Shown here: positions 1-9,368 of the stretch, piece after piece
Position numbering within the stretch: position 1 is the first letter of the stretch
Layout: the number at the start of each line of letters is the position of its first letter
From: Algoriphagus aquimarinus
GTDB taxonomy: Bacteria > Bacteroidota > Bacteroidia > Cytophagales > Cyclobacteriaceae
Assembly: GCF_900112005.1 (NCBI RefSeq)
Contig: NZ_FOKK01000015.1
Location: 50,209 to 114,208, forward strand
Reading direction: 5' to 3'
DNA: 64,000 nt
The notes under the pieces: model-generated
Seen by the model: only the letters and a program-made list of their open reading frames with translations
Told to the model about the DNA's origin: nothing
The model's database searches: none
Position numbers and translations under genes: made by a program

Positions 1-339
1 GGTGAAATAATAGGAGTCAATATCGTTCCTGGGCTCAAAACTGCACTCAATTCACTTTTCCAAAACACTTCCAAACTACCAGAAGTAGAATTAAAAATGC
101 CTGAATCTGCCCTAGGTAAAGACACCATCCATGCGATTCAAGCTGGTATTTTATACGGGTATACGGGTTTGGTCAAGGGAATGCTGGAAGCAATAACCAG
201 TGAAACCCAGCAAAATTTTCAGGTAATCGCTACGGGAGGACTTTCTTCAGTTTTAACACCACTTGCCGAAGTTTTCGAGGAAATCGACAAAAATCTTACG
301 CTGGAAGGATTGCGGTTAATCACAAAGGCCAATTCCTAA
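1..339 (+). CDS. coaX: Type III pantothenate kinase, C-terminal part (5' end outside window)
   Basis: The reading frame is open from base 1 and ends with TAA, giving the last 112 residues of a CoaX-type pantothenate kinase, which phosphorylates pantothenate in the first step of coenzyme A synthesis. Visible family marks are the IVPGL motif near the edge, KLPEVEL, the ALGKDT segment, the AGILYG(Y)TGLV helix, the ATGGLSS phosphate-binding segment of the acetate kinase/hsp70/actin fold, and the closing LTLEGLRLI motif. The N-terminal phosphate-1 motif (DxGNT) would lie upstream of the window. The stop interlocks tail-to-tail with the stop of the convergent M23 peptidase gene (shared CTAA at 336-339). 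Truncated only by the window edge. Confidence 0.93.
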   Translation, partial: GEIIGVNIVPGLKTALNSLFQNTSKLPEVELKMPESALGKDTIHAIQAGILYGYTGLVKGMLEAITSETQQNFQVIATGGLSSVLTPLAEVFEEIDKNLTLEGLRLITKANS

Positions 340-1004
340 AGAACTTCGCTTCGCAAAATCAAATTGGGATCTGGACAAATCACCTTGTAATCATCAACTT
401 CTCGCTGTGAACAAACGCCAGGAAAATCACCCATATTCCCCATCAAATCTCGCATTAACTGAAAATGCAAGTGTGGTGGCCAATCACCATTTTCCGGAAA
501 TGGGCCTACGTGAGCTAGCAATTCCCCCGACTTTACTTCTTGCCCAATTTCAATTCCTACTAGATCAGACAGAAAAAGATGTCCATAAAGTGAAAAAAGC
601 TTTTCCCCAAAAAGCTCATGCTCCAAAATTATGGTAGCCCCATAATTTCCAAAGCCAACATTGTCCTGATAGCTATGGATCCGCCCATCCAAAGGTGAAA
701 AAACTGGTGCGCCAGCTTCAGTCCAGATATCTATTCCTAAGTGAATATTTCGGAAATCAGCTTCTGCTGTCGCAAAGACCGTACTTCTACGATAAATAGC
801 TCTGTGCTCTAGGTAGCCACCTATCCCATATTTGCTATTGGAATTTTTAATCTGCTGAGTAACGTATTCATCAAACGCAGCCGTATTCGCCAAATCCAAA
901 CTCTCCAACTCTGAATTCGTAGGACTAAAATCCAACTTGACAGTGTTATATACAGTTAGCTTTTCACCCATAACTGGGAAAAAATCAATCTCATTCCAAT
1001 TCAT
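336..1004 (-). CDS. M23 (LytM-type) family metallopeptidase
   Basis: A 222-residue protein with the zinc ligands of peptidase family M23: His88 and Asp92 in the HLGID motif, His142 in YGHL and the H-x-H pair at 178-180 (HLHF). These enzymes usually cut peptide cross-bridges of peptidoglycan. No signal peptide or membrane segment is visible at the N-terminus, so the protein may be cytoplasmic or exported by an unrecognised route. Members with complete ligands can still be enzymatically silent activators. It stands alone between coaX and an oppositely oriented dehydratase. TATCTTTC lies just upstream of the ATG (one mismatch to the TAnnTTTG promoter box), suggesting a very short leader. Confidence 0.88.
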   Translation of the reverse strand: MNWNEIDFFPVMGEKLTVYNTVKLDFSPTNSELESLDLANTAAFDEYVTQQIKNSNSKYGIGGYLEHRAIYRRSTVFATAEADFRNIHLGIDIWTEAGAPVFSPLDGRIHSYQDNVGFGNYGATIILEHELFGEKLFSLYGHLFLSDLVGIEIGQEVKSGELLAHVGPFPENGDWPPHLHFQLMRDLMGNMGDFPGVCSQREVDDYKVICPDPNLILRSEVL

Positions 1005-1091
1005 GGCGAAAGATATATAATCATCTTAAAGTGCTGGTTATTTTCTCCAATCTCTAAATCTCTTTTCTCTTTTTCTCATTAATTTCAACCC

Positions 1092-2042
1092 ATGCAAACC
1101 ACTTTCCCTTCTCTCGCTGATATTCAAGCTGCACACGATCGCATTCAACCTTTTATTCACCGTACGCCTGTTCTAACATCTTCAGCAATCAATGAAATCG
1201 CAGGTTGTAAGATTTTTTTTAAATGTGAAAACTTCCAGAAAGTTGGAGCTTTCAAAGCAAGGGGAGCTGCAAATGCTGTGATGAAACTTACAGATTTACA
1301 GAAAGCAAAGGGAGTAGCAACACATAGCAGTGGAAATCACGCTGCGGCATTGGCCAGAGCCGCGAAAGTAGCGGGAATTCCTGCTTACATCGTCATGCCA
1401 TCCAATGCGCCGGAGATCAAAAAGAAAGCCGTGAAAGGCTATGGTGGAGAGATCATCGAGTGCGAACCAAATCTCAAAGCACGAGAAACCACATTGGATG
1501 AGGTTGTGAAGAAAACTGGAGCCACTTTCATTCCTCCATATGATTTCATGGACGTGATCGAAGGTCAGGCGACTTGTGCTTTAGAGCTTATTGAAGATCA
1601 AGAAAATTTAGATATCATCATCGCTCCAGTGGGCGGAGGAGGTTTACTTGGAGGAACAGCTCTGACAGCTCATTACCTAAATCCAAACATTGAGGTAATC
1701 GCGGCAGAACCACAAGGTGCCGATGATGCATTCCAGTCTTTTCATGCTGGAAAAATAATTCCACAATCAGGCCCAAATACCATTGCAGATGGTTTATTGA
1801 CTTCCTTGGGAGTTTTGAATTTCGAGTTGATCCAAGAATATGTCTCTGACATTCTACTTGCTTCTGACCCTCAAATCATCGAAGCCATGCGACTGATTTA
1901 TGAGCGAATGAAAATCGTGATAGAGCCATCTTGCGCTGTTCCCTTAGCCGCTTTGCTTGCCAATCAAGATAGGTTCAGGGGCAAAAAAGTGGGGATTATC
2001 CTTTCAGGAGGAAATGTGGATTTAGCAAAATTGCCTTTTTAG
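1092..2042 (+). CDS. PLP-dependent threonine/serine dehydratase (or serine racemase-like)
   Basis: A 316-residue fold-type II PLP enzyme. The Schiff-base lysine is Lys55 in the AFKARGA motif, SSGNHA holds the substrate carboxylate, the glycine loop GGGGLLGG at 181-188 binds the PLP phosphate, and SGGN near residue 305 contacts the pyridine ring. The length matches catabolic TdcB-type dehydratases and serine racemase. There is no C-terminal ACT regulatory domain, so it is unlikely to be the biosynthetic IlvA. Likely reaction: threonine (or serine) to 2-oxobutyrate (or pyruvate) plus ammonia; serine racemization is also possible and cannot be excluded from sequence. Single gene, ending 5 bases before the convergent GH3 fusion gene. 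Confidence 0.88.
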   Translation: MQTTFPSLADIQAAHDRIQPFIHRTPVLTSSAINEIAGCKIFFKCENFQKVGAFKARGAANAVMKLTDLQKAKGVATHSSGNHAAALARAAKVAGIPAYIVMPSNAPEIKKKAVKGYGGEIIECEPNLKARETTLDEVVKKTGATFIPPYDFMDVIEGQATCALELIEDQENLDIIIAPVGGGGLLGGTALTAHYLNPNIEVIAAEPQGADDAFQSFHAGKIIPQSGPNTIADGLLTSLGVLNFELIQEYVSDILLASDPQIIEAMRLIYERMKIVIEPSCAVPLAALLANQDRFRGKKVGIILSGGNVDLAKLPF

Positions 2043-2047
2043 AAAGA

Positions 2048-5008
2048 CTATTTCTTACCCATTGCCTCATAAATGATATCATGGATATCAGTACGAATTC
2101 CTTCTTTCAATAATTTAGTATTCGTAGCATCGGGATAAACACGATTGGAGAGAAACACATAGATAAGATCATTTTCAGGATCCGCCCAGACACAAGTTCC
2201 AGTGAAACCAGTATGTCCAAAAGTAGATTTTGGAGCCAAGTCACCCGCTGACCCTCCACTGCCTACCTGAGTGTTTGGTTTATCCCAGCCCCAGCCTCTT
2301 CGGCTTTGACGAGATTGATTTTTGGTAAACTTCTTTACTGTTTCGGGACTAATCAGATTTACTCCTCCGTAGCTTCCTTCGTTGAGCATCATTTGCATCA
2401 TCACTGCTAAGTCATTGGCTTTGCCAAAAAGCCCAGCATGTCCCGCTACTCCACCAAACATGGCTGCTCCAGGGTCATGAACGTAGCCCTGAACTTGTCT
2501 CTTTCTGAAAGTAATGTCATTCTCGGTGGGAGCGATATTATTAATAGGCATTTTCAAAGCAGGATTGAAAGTCATGGTACTAAGTCCTAATGGAGCATAA
2601 AAATTCTGATCCATGAATGTTTCCAAAGGCTGATTCACTACTCGCTCCACTACAGCCTGCATCAAATACATCGTAAGATCTGAGTACACATAGGCATGCT
2701 TACTAGCTCCTCGAGGTATGGGGGTAATCTTCGACTCCACTGTCCAGTGCCAGATACTATCACGAAGTGCATCCATTCCAAACATGTCATTGGACACTGG
2801 TCTTGTAAAACCAACTGAAGACATGGGCTTGTAATAATCCCCTCTCCATTGACCCGCTTCGACTGTGCGAGCATAATAAGGGATATAGGCAATAAGTCCA
2901 GCTTCGTGAGCCATCACATCACTGAGCACCATTTTCCCTTTATTTGTTCCTTTCAGTTCTGGTAAATAATCTTCCAAGGAATGTCTCATATCCAACTCGC
3001 CTCTGCTTTCCAGAAACATTACCGCCTGAGTTGTTGCCAAAACTTTAGTAATAGAAGCCAAGTCAAATACTGTTTCGGAATTCATAGCAGGGCTAGACTT
3101 GTATTCTAAGCTTCCATAGGATCTTTCGAAAACGACCTTTCCGTTTTTCACCACCAACACATTTGCCCCCGGAGTAGCTTGTATTCGTATTGCTTTTTCT
3201 GCTACTGCATCTATTTTGTTCAAGATTTTCCCGTCCAGACCAACGCTTTCTGGCGTGCCATAAGAAAGCCTATTGATAGACTTCATATATCCACCAACCC
3301 CATGTGAAAACTCACCATTTACAGTAACTGGCAATATTCCTTTTGCATCTCTAGCTCCAAAAAGTATCTGTGGTGCCATCTCCTGTGTCACAGCATTATT
3401 CTCATAAGCGAAAACAACATTCCCTATTCCATCCAACTGCTGGGCAGCATACGCATTACCAAAAAGCACCGTGACTACCTTTTGACGCTTTGCCAAATCT
3501 TTGATGAATTGCACATCACTTGGAGATACTCCAAATTTCCTTGATGGACTATTCGTCACTCCCATCAAACCTACTACCACCACATCGAAGTCTTCCAACT
3601 GCTTCATGGTATTGTAGTGAGTAGTTTCATTAGCCGCTTTGTCAATACTGAAATGCTCAAACTTCGCGTATTTACTCAGATACTTTTTGAAATCCTTTCC
3701 TTCATCTCCTATGCTCAAACTCGCAAAACTGGTTAGGTCCAAATTCTTGAAGGGCAAAAGATTTCCCTTATTCACAGCCACTGTCATAGCATCTGCATAG
3801 AGGTCCTCTATGATAGACTCAGTCTCGGGCGTATCCAGCCTTTCCACCAATTTGTACGTATTGATAGGTCTATATTCGTTCAATCCAGACCAATATTTAG
3901 CTCGCAAAATCTTCTTTACTCTGCGATCAATTTCCTTTTCAGATATTCTACCGTCAGCAACGGCTGCCTTAATTAGTATTTTAGCTTTTGCAACATCCTG
4001 AGAATAGAGCAATACATCATTTCCTGCCAATAAAGCCTTCAAATCCACTTCCCCAGGAGAATTTGCTATCGCCACGCCTCTCATATTAAGAGCGTCCGTG
4101 AAAATCAAACCCTGAAAATTCATTCGATTTTGAAGTAAATCTGTCACTACTTTTTTCGAAAGACTAGTGGGTATATTACCAGCATCATCTAAGCTGGGCA
4201 CATTCAAATGTGCCACCATCACAGACATCAAGTTTTCTTTGAAAAGCTCCTGATAAGGATACAAATCCACATCCCAAATCCGCTGCTCAAGGTTCTTAAT
4301 CACTGGCAATGAATAATGGCTATCAGCCTCTGTGTCTCCATGGCCTGGAAAATGCTTCGCATTCGCAATCACCCCATTGTCCTGCAGGCCTTTCATATAA
4401 GAAATCGCATGCGTGGTGACAACTTCTCTATCGCCTCCAAAAGCTCTATACCCAATCACAGGATTATCAGGATTGGAATTCACATCTACTACTGGGGCAA
4501 AATTGATGTGCATACCTAGCTCCTTAAATTGACGTGCCATTTCCTTTCCCATGGCATACACCAAATCAGGATTTTGCACAGCTCCCAAAGTCATTGCCTT
4601 TGGGAAATCAGGAATTGAATCGAGTCGCATACTGATTCCCCATTCTGCATCCATAGCAATGAACAGCGGGGTTTTGGACTGAGCTTGGTAGAGGTTAGTC
4701 AGGCGTGCCTGCCTATCTGGCCCACCTTGAAAAAAAATCAAACCTCCAAGATTCTCTGTTTTTATAAGATTACTGATTTCATCTACATGCTTTTGATCTT
4801 TATTAGAGTAAGCCGCAACCATAAAAAGCTGCCCCAAACGCTCATCAAAAGTCAGACTATTGAATACCGAATCCACCCAATTCAACTGAGCCATCGAGTC
4901 AGTCGTAGAAAGGGGATCACCTATTTTTAATGATTCATCGATTTTCCCGGAGGAAAAAGTAAGAGCTATAATACCAACTGCGAAAACTCTCCAAAGCTTA
5001 CTGCTCAT
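2048..5008 (-). CDS. GH3 (NagZ-like) beta-N-acetylhexosaminidase fused to a serine hydrolase of beta-lactamase fold
   Basis: A 986-residue two-enzyme fusion. Residues about 40-380 form a glycoside hydrolase family 3 TIM barrel with the NagZ signature KHFPGHGDT (218-226) followed by DSH (229-231), and the nucleophile Asp305 in FTDALNM. Residues about 400-570 look like a GH3 C-terminal sandwich. Residues about 590-980 form a beta-lactamase/transpeptidase-like domain with Ser652-x-x-Lys655 (SITK), YSD at 775-777 and HTG at 932-934. A hydrophobic N-terminal segment (about residues 7-20) looks like a signal peptide. Probable role: removal of GlcNAc from muropeptides plus amide or ester hydrolysis of wall fragments in the periplasm. 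Such fusions are known in Bacteroidota. Both catalytic sets look intact. Confidence 0.9.
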   Translation of the reverse strand: MSSKLWRVFAVGIIALTFSSGKIDESLKIGDPLSTTDSMAQLNWVDSVFNSLTFDERLGQLFMVAAYSNKDQKHVDEISNLIKTENLGGLIFFQGGPDRQARLTNLYQAQSKTPLFIAMDAEWGISMRLDSIPDFPKAMTLGAVQNPDLVYAMGKEMARQFKELGMHINFAPVVDVNSNPDNPVIGYRAFGGDREVVTTHAISYMKGLQDNGVIANAKHFPGHGDTEADSHYSLPVIKNLEQRIWDVDLYPYQELFKENLMSVMVAHLNVPSLDDAGNIPTSLSKKVVTDLLQNRMNFQGLIFTDALNMRGVAIANSPGEVDLKALLAGNDVLLYSQDVAKAKILIKAAVADGRISEKEIDRRVKKILRAKYWSGLNEYRPINTYKLVERLDTPETESIIEDLYADAMTVAVNKGNLLPFKNLDLTSFASLSIGDEGKDFKKYLSKYAKFEHFSIDKAANETTHYNTMKQLEDFDVVVVGLMGVTNSPSRKFGVSPSDVQFIKDLAKRQKVVTVLFGNAYAAQQLDGIGNVVFAYENNAVTQEMAPQILFGARDAKGILPVTVNGEFSHGVGGYMKSINRLSYGTPESVGLDGKILNKIDAVAEKAIRIQATPGANVLVVKNGKVVFERSYGSLEYKSSPAMNSETVFDLASITKVLATTQAVMFLESRGELDMRHSLEDYLPELKGTNKGKMVLSDVMAHEAGLIAYIPYYARTVEAGQWRGDYYKPMSSVGFTRPVSNDMFGMDALRDSIWHWTVESKITPIPRGASKHAYVYSDLTMYLMQAVVERVVNQPLETFMDQNFYAPLGLSTMTFNPALKMPINNIAPTENDITFRKRQVQGYVHDPGAAMFGGVAGHAGLFGKANDLAVMMQMMLNEGSYGGVNLISPETVKKFTKNQSRQSRRGWGWDKPNTQVGSGGSAGDLAPKSTFGHTGFTGTCVWADPENDLIYVFLSNRVYPDATNTKLLKEGIRTDIHDIIYEAMGKK

Positions 5009-5380
5009 GCTTGAGTAAATTTTTAATCCTTAACTTTTAAAATAAATTTGTACGGGCGACCGATTCAGAAAGCGAATCTGGCTTTTCTCATCGCTTACCA
5101 TATCTCAAGTTTACATCCTGTAGCTGGATGCATTAGCTTGATAAATGAAGTTACTAAAGATAAGGTAACATCGAACCGTAAATAGGGTTAAAAAGGTCAT
5201 AAATTTGATATCTGGTGTATTGTACTGGAACTTATTCTCCCTTTGTGCTTTTACTTAACGTGAGACTAGAATTAATATTTAAAATGTCATGAAATCGAGC
5301 ATGTGGAAGTCAGCCCACACCAAGAAGATTATAATCTATGCGAGATTCCATATGTCCTTTCAAAAACAAATTATAATCAT
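5009..5380. other. Intergenic region between the GH3 fusion gene and the mutL operon
   Basis: About 370 bases between divergently transcribed genes, so it should hold both promoters. No TAnnTTTG box with good fit was found. Two weak inverted repeats are present, GATTC...GAATC near 5062 and CATCC...GGATG near 5115. No credible coding sequence was seen. Confidence 0.5.
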
Positions 5381-5794
5381 ATGAAATTTCCTTCTGTATT
5401 TCGTACTGCCGCACCGATGAGATTTGATATCAAACCTAGATATTATGATCCTGTACGGGAGGAAATCGAACAAAGAACCTCCCAAATCAAGAAAGACTTG
5501 GAAGCACAGGGACTTTTGGAAAAAAGTGACGGCTCTTCACATGATATTGGATCTTATGGCGCAGGTATCCGTGGATCTTTTGCGCAGCATAAAGGAATAA
5601 AGGAACGAGAAGGCGTAAATGTATTTGCCTCTACAGCCATGATCCGAACTTTCATTTTTCTATTACTCCTCGGATCCATCTTCGGCTATGTATATTTAGG
5701 CCCAGTGATATTTGAATATATGGGATACCTATTAGCGCTGGGAGCAGCTATCTATTTTTTCTTCAGGTTAAAACCCAAGAAGAAATATGAGTGA
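5381..5794 (+). CDS. Small membrane protein encoded ahead of mutL (PRYYDP motif)
   Basis: A 137-residue protein whose internal ATG at 5381 is preferred to an upstream in-frame start at 5303, because the extra 26 residues are low in conserved character. The N-terminal part is charged and holds F-D-I-K-P-R-Y-Y-D-P. Two hydrophobic helices follow near the C-terminus, separated by a short turn, then a basic KPKKKYE tail. In flavobacteria a small protein with a similar PRYY motif lies next to mutL and is often mislabelled riboflavin synthase subunit beta; I recall that synteny from general knowledge and see no flavin-related feature here. It overlaps the mutL start by 8 bases, implying co-translation. 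Function unknown. Confidence 0.8.
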   Translation: MKFPSVFRTAAPMRFDIKPRYYDPVREEIEQRTSQIKKDLEAQGLLEKSDGSSHDIGSYGAGIRGSFAQHKGIKEREGVNVFASTAMIRTFIFLLLLGSIFGYVYLGPVIFEYMGYLLALGAAIYFFFRLKPKKKYE

Positions 5795-7634
5795 TATTAT
5801 CCAACTCCTTCCCGATGCGATAGCCAATCAAATCGCAGCAGGAGAAGTAGTTCAAAGACCAGCTTCCGCACTTAAGGAACTCCTTGAAAATGCGGTGGAC
5901 GCTGGCGCTACCCAAGTACAGGTGGTCGTAAAAGAATCTGGAAAACAGCTCATCCAAGTAATAGACAATGGTAAAGGCATGTCTGGAACTGATGCTCGTA
6001 TGAGTTTTGAGCGTCATGCTACTTCAAAAATCCGAAGTTCAGCAGACTTATTTTCTATCAGAACATTCGGATTCAGAGGAGAAGCTTTGGCCTCTATCGC
6101 TGCGGTCGCTCAGGTAGAACTGAAAACCCGCCAAGCCGAATCAGAACTGGGAACTTTGATCCAAATCGAAGGCTCAGAAGTAAAGAAACAAGAGCCATTT
6201 GCAGGAAATGTAGGAACCTCGGTTTCTATGAAAAACCTGTTTTTCAATGTGCCCGCCCGCAGAAACTTCCTGAAGTCAAATCCTGTAGAAATGCGCCACA
6301 TCGTGGATGAATTTCAGCGAGTAGCACTTTCATATTCTGAAATCGGATTTTCTCTATTTCAGCAAGATCTAGAAGTTTATAGCCTCACTCCTGGCAAACT
6401 CAGCCATAGGATTGTAGGCCTTTTCGGCAAAAACTACCAAGGTCAACTCGTACCATGCGAGGAAATGACTCCACATGTAAATGTGAAAGGCTACATAGGA
6501 AAGCCTGAAAATGCCAAGAAAACCCGTGGCGAGCAATTCTTTTTTGTCAACAATCGCTTCATCAAAAGCAGCTACTTGAATCACGCAGTGAGCTCTGCTT
6601 TCGAAGGTTTATTGCAACCGGATCAGCATCCATTCTATGTGCTTTTCCTAGAAATCGATCCTTCGCATATCGATATCAATGTTCATCCAACCAAAACTGA
6701 AATCAAGTTTGACGACGAGCGTACTATCTATGCAGTCATCCGGTCTGCTGTAAAGCAGGCTTTAGGCGCACATCATGTCGTTCCTTCGCTGGACTTTAGT
6801 CTGGATGTGAATTTCAATGAGAAATGGGATAAAGATCCTGAGAAAAAAGCTCAAGTGGATCGTGAATACAGCTACAAATCATTCAATACCCCCGAATTCA
6901 AGCAAGCCAGCACTTCTGGCTGGGAAAAATTATTTGAAGGAACCCAACAACCCAGCAGAGATATCAACCGATCTACTCCAAACGAAGAAACAGAGGTTTT
7001 AACTTTTGAAAGTCGGGCAAAGCCAGACGAAGCCACTGAACTGATCCCTAGACGCGCTGAGACGGAATCTACGGGAGCTACTTTTCAGGTAGAACTTAGC
7101 TATGTGATCGCTCAGATGTCCACTGGATTTCTGATCATAGATCAGCAGACAGCTCATGAGCGTATATTGTATGAGCGCTATTTGCGCCAGTTGAAACTCG
7201 CGCAAGGGACTTCTCAGCAGTGTCTTTTCCCTCCTACCATCAATCTAGGGCCATCTGATTATGCATTGGTGATGGATATCATGCCAGAATTGCACAGCTT
7301 GGGCTTTATGGTCTCTGAGTTCGGCAAAGACACGGTATTGATTCAAGGTGTTCCGGCTGACATCCCAGTTAAAAATGAAAAGGAGCTTTTCGAAGGGCTT
7401 CTTGAGCAATACAAACATTTCAAAAGTGAGCTTTCGCTCGACACTCGAGAAAATCTAGCGCGCTCTTTGGCGCGTAAATCGTCTTTGAAAAAAGGACAAA
7501 AACTAAATTCACAAGAAATGGAAACCCTCGTTGGGCAGCTTTTTGCCTGTCAAAATCCAAATTATGGATTGGGAGGGAACAAAACCTTTGTGAAATTAGA
7601 TTTAAGCAGTATTCATTCTTTCTTCGGCAAATAG
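5787..7634 (+). CDS. mutL: DNA mismatch repair endonuclease/ATPase MutL
   Basis: A 615-residue MutL. The GHKL ATPase N-terminus is complete: IAAGEVVQRP, ELLENAVDAGA, DNGKGM and TFGFRGEALASI, followed by the transducer domain with NVHPTKTEIKF. The C-terminal dimerisation domain holds DQQTAHERILYE, which corresponds to the DQHA(x)2E(x)4E metal-binding endonuclease motif but with His-Ala replaced by Gln-Thr; both glutamates are kept. The later SLARKSSLKKGQ and ACQNPNYGLGGN segments match the remaining endonuclease motifs loosely. MutL couples MutS mismatch recognition to strand nicking. It is the second gene of a four-gene operon and is followed after one base by a rhomboid protease gene. Confidence 0.96.
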   Translation: MSDIIQLLPDAIANQIAAGEVVQRPASALKELLENAVDAGATQVQVVVKESGKQLIQVIDNGKGMSGTDARMSFERHATSKIRSSADLFSIRTFGFRGEALASIAAVAQVELKTRQAESELGTLIQIEGSEVKKQEPFAGNVGTSVSMKNLFFNVPARRNFLKSNPVEMRHIVDEFQRVALSYSEIGFSLFQQDLEVYSLTPGKLSHRIVGLFGKNYQGQLVPCEEMTPHVNVKGYIGKPENAKKTRGEQFFFVNNRFIKSSYLNHAVSSAFEGLLQPDQHPFYVLFLEIDPSHIDINVHPTKTEIKFDDERTIYAVIRSAVKQALGAHHVVPSLDFSLDVNFNEKWDKDPEKKAQVDREYSYKSFNTPEFKQASTSGWEKLFEGTQQPSRDINRSTPNEETEVLTFESRAKPDEATELIPRRAETESTGATFQVELSYVIAQMSTGFLIIDQQTAHERILYERYLRQLKLAQGTSQQCLFPPTINLGPSDYALVMDIMPELHSLGFMVSEFGKDTVLIQGVPADIPVKNEKELFEGLLEQYKHFKSELSLDTRENLARSLARKSSLKKGQKLNSQEMETLVGQLFACQNPNYGLGGNKTFVKLDLSSIHSFFGK

Positions 7635-7635
7635 C

Positions 7636-8427
7636 ATGTTTAGAAATATTACACCGGTAGTTAAAAACCTTCTTATTATCAACGTGGCACTGCTTATCGT
7701 ATCCCGTTTTATCTTTCCTCAGCTGAATGATTGGTTTGCGCTATACTACATTCACAGCCCATATTTCAAGCCATTCCAGTTCCTGACCTACATGTTTATG
7801 CATGCAGATTTCTGGCATTTGTTCGGCAATATGTTCGGACTTATGATCTTCGGGCCTTTGTTAGAGCAATTTCTGGGACCAAAGAAATTGTTGATTCTCT
7901 GGATGGTTTGTGGAGTTGGTTCAGGAGTTCTTTACTCAGGTTATACTGCCTATAGAATGAATAATTTGGAGGAAAAAGTGGCGATGTTCCAAAACAATCC
8001 AAACCCCGAATCTTTTAACAAGTTGGTCTTGGAAAACCGTGGTTTTTTCCAAAGCTCCGTGTTTGACTTTGTGGATGCCTATAGTCGTAATCCTGATGAT
8101 CCAAATAAAATCAGCCAGGCGAAGCAAACATTGGATGCGATTTTGGATATTCAAGGCAATGTACCGATGGTCGGTGCCTCAGGTGCGCTTTTCGGGGTTT
8201 TGATCGCATTTGCGATGCTTTTTCCCAACACGCAGCTATTCCTGCTGTTCCCTCCGATACCGATCAAGGCAAAATATATGGTGCTTTTCTACAGCCTTTA
8301 TACCATATATAACGTATTTGTGAATAATCCGCTGGACAACGTAGCACACTTTGCCCACCTCAGCGGATTGGTGATTGGCGGTGTTTTAGTTTACTTCTGG
8401 AAAAAAGACAGAAACAGTTTTTATTAA
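7636..8427 (+). CDS. Rhomboid family intramembrane serine protease (first of a tandem pair)
   Basis: A 263-residue integral membrane protein with about six hydrophobic helices. The serine-histidine dyad is visible as Ser182 in VGASGALFG and His241 in AHFAHLSG, and HADFWHLFGNM contributes the conserved loop-1/helix-2 His and Asn. An insertion of about 70 hydrophilic residues (about 105-175) lies between helices, longer than in minimal GlpG-type rhomboids. It would cleave transmembrane helices of unknown substrates in the inner membrane. The start is one base after the mutL stop and the stop is two bases before the second rhomboid, so the three are transcribed together. Confidence 0.92.
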   Translation: MFRNITPVVKNLLIINVALLIVSRFIFPQLNDWFALYYIHSPYFKPFQFLTYMFMHADFWHLFGNMFGLMIFGPLLEQFLGPKKLLILWMVCGVGSGVLYSGYTAYRMNNLEEKVAMFQNNPNPESFNKLVLENRGFFQSSVFDFVDAYSRNPDDPNKISQAKQTLDAILDIQGNVPMVGASGALFGVLIAFAMLFPNTQLFLLFPPIPIKAKYMVLFYSLYTIYNVFVNNPLDNVAHFAHLSGLVIGGVLVYFWKKDRNSFY

Positions 8428-8429
8428 TT

Positions 8430-9368
8430 ATGTACGGTAACTTTTGGGATAATCTTCGGAACGCTTTTAAGCATAGCGACAACAGTCTTTATAAACTGCT
8501 TGCGATCAACATTTTGGTGTTTTTCGTCGTGCTGGTATTCCGGGTGTTTATGACCATCGGCGGATTGGGTAACTTATATACCACAATTCTATCGTACCTA
8601 ATGATGCCAGCATCTTTTTCTAGGCTAGCGACTCAGCCATGGAGTATCTTTACTTACATGTTTTTGCACGAGGGGATTCTACACATCCTCTTCAACATGC
8701 TTTTCTTATTTTGGTTTGGTCAGCTGATTCACCAGTTTCTGGGAAGTAGAAAACTCGCCAATCTATATATTCTGGGAGGTCTAGCTGGAGCACTATTCTA
8801 TGTAGTGATTTATAACATATCTCCCTATTTCAACACCAATTTGGATGCATCACTGATGCTGGGCGCAAGCGCTGGAGTCTTTGCCATTGTTGTTGGGGCA
8901 GCTACGCTTTCGCCGAATACTACCTTCTTCCTCATTCTTCTGGGGCCTGTAAAAATCAAATACATCGCCATTTTCTATGTGATTTTATCCTTTGCCAATT
9001 CCGCAGGAGCAAATGCGGGTGGAGAACTGGCGCACCTTGGTGGAGCTCTACTCGGCTACTTGTATATTATACAATTGCGCAAAGGAAATGATTGGGGAGT
9101 ACCTGTTCAGAAAGTCGGAATATTCTTTGAGGATCTTTTCTCTGGTAATAAAAACAAAGTAAAAGTCTCTTATCGCAAAGCGAAAACCTCAAGCAGCGGA
9201 GGTTTCTCATCGTTCACAAAGGCTACCAAATCTACACCTCCACCGATTAGTTCTAACGACGCAACGCAGGAGGAAATTGATCAGATCTTGGACAAAATCG
9301 CTGATCGTGGCTACGAAGCGCTGAATAAGGAAGAGAAAAGGAAATTGTTTGAGTTTTCGAAGAAGTAA
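8430..9368 (+). CDS. Rhomboid family intramembrane serine protease with C-terminal cytoplasmic extension (second of pair)
   Basis: A 312-residue rhomboid with HEGILHILFNM in helix 2, catalytic Ser147 in LGASAGVF and His202 in ELAHLGGALLG. After the membrane core (to about residue 220) comes a hydrophilic tail of about 90 residues with a Ser/Thr/Pro-rich linker and a terminal helical block (EEIDQILDKI...LNKEEKRKLFEFSKK) that resembles the small domain DUF6576 often attached to Bacteroidota rhomboids. The last gene of the 5381-9368 operon. It is a paralogue of the preceding gene, not a simple duplicate, because loops and tails differ strongly. Confidence 0.92.
   Translation: MYGNFWDNLRNAFKHSDNSLYKLLAINILVFFVVLVFRVFMTIGGLGNLYTTILSYLMMPASFSRLATQPWSIFTYMFLHEGILHILFNMLFLFWFGQLIHQFLGSRKLANLYILGGLAGALFYVVIYNISPYFNTNLDASLMLGASAGVFAIVVGAATLSPNTTFFLILLGPVKIKYIAIFYVILSFANSAGANAGGELAHLGGALLGYLYIIQLRKGNDWGVPVQKVGIFFEDLFSGNKNKVKVSYRKAKTSSSGGFSSFTKATKSTPPPISSNDATQEEIDQILDKIADRGYEALNKEEKRKLFEFSKK

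Noticed and set aside
407..637. 76-residue frame on the plus strand
   Set aside because: Lies wholly inside the M23 peptidase gene on the other strand and shows no domain, signal or start context.
5381..5794. Riboflavin synthase subunit beta as a name for the protein ahead of mutL
   Set aside because: That label is used for PRYY-motif proteins by error transfer; no flavin-synthase feature is visible.
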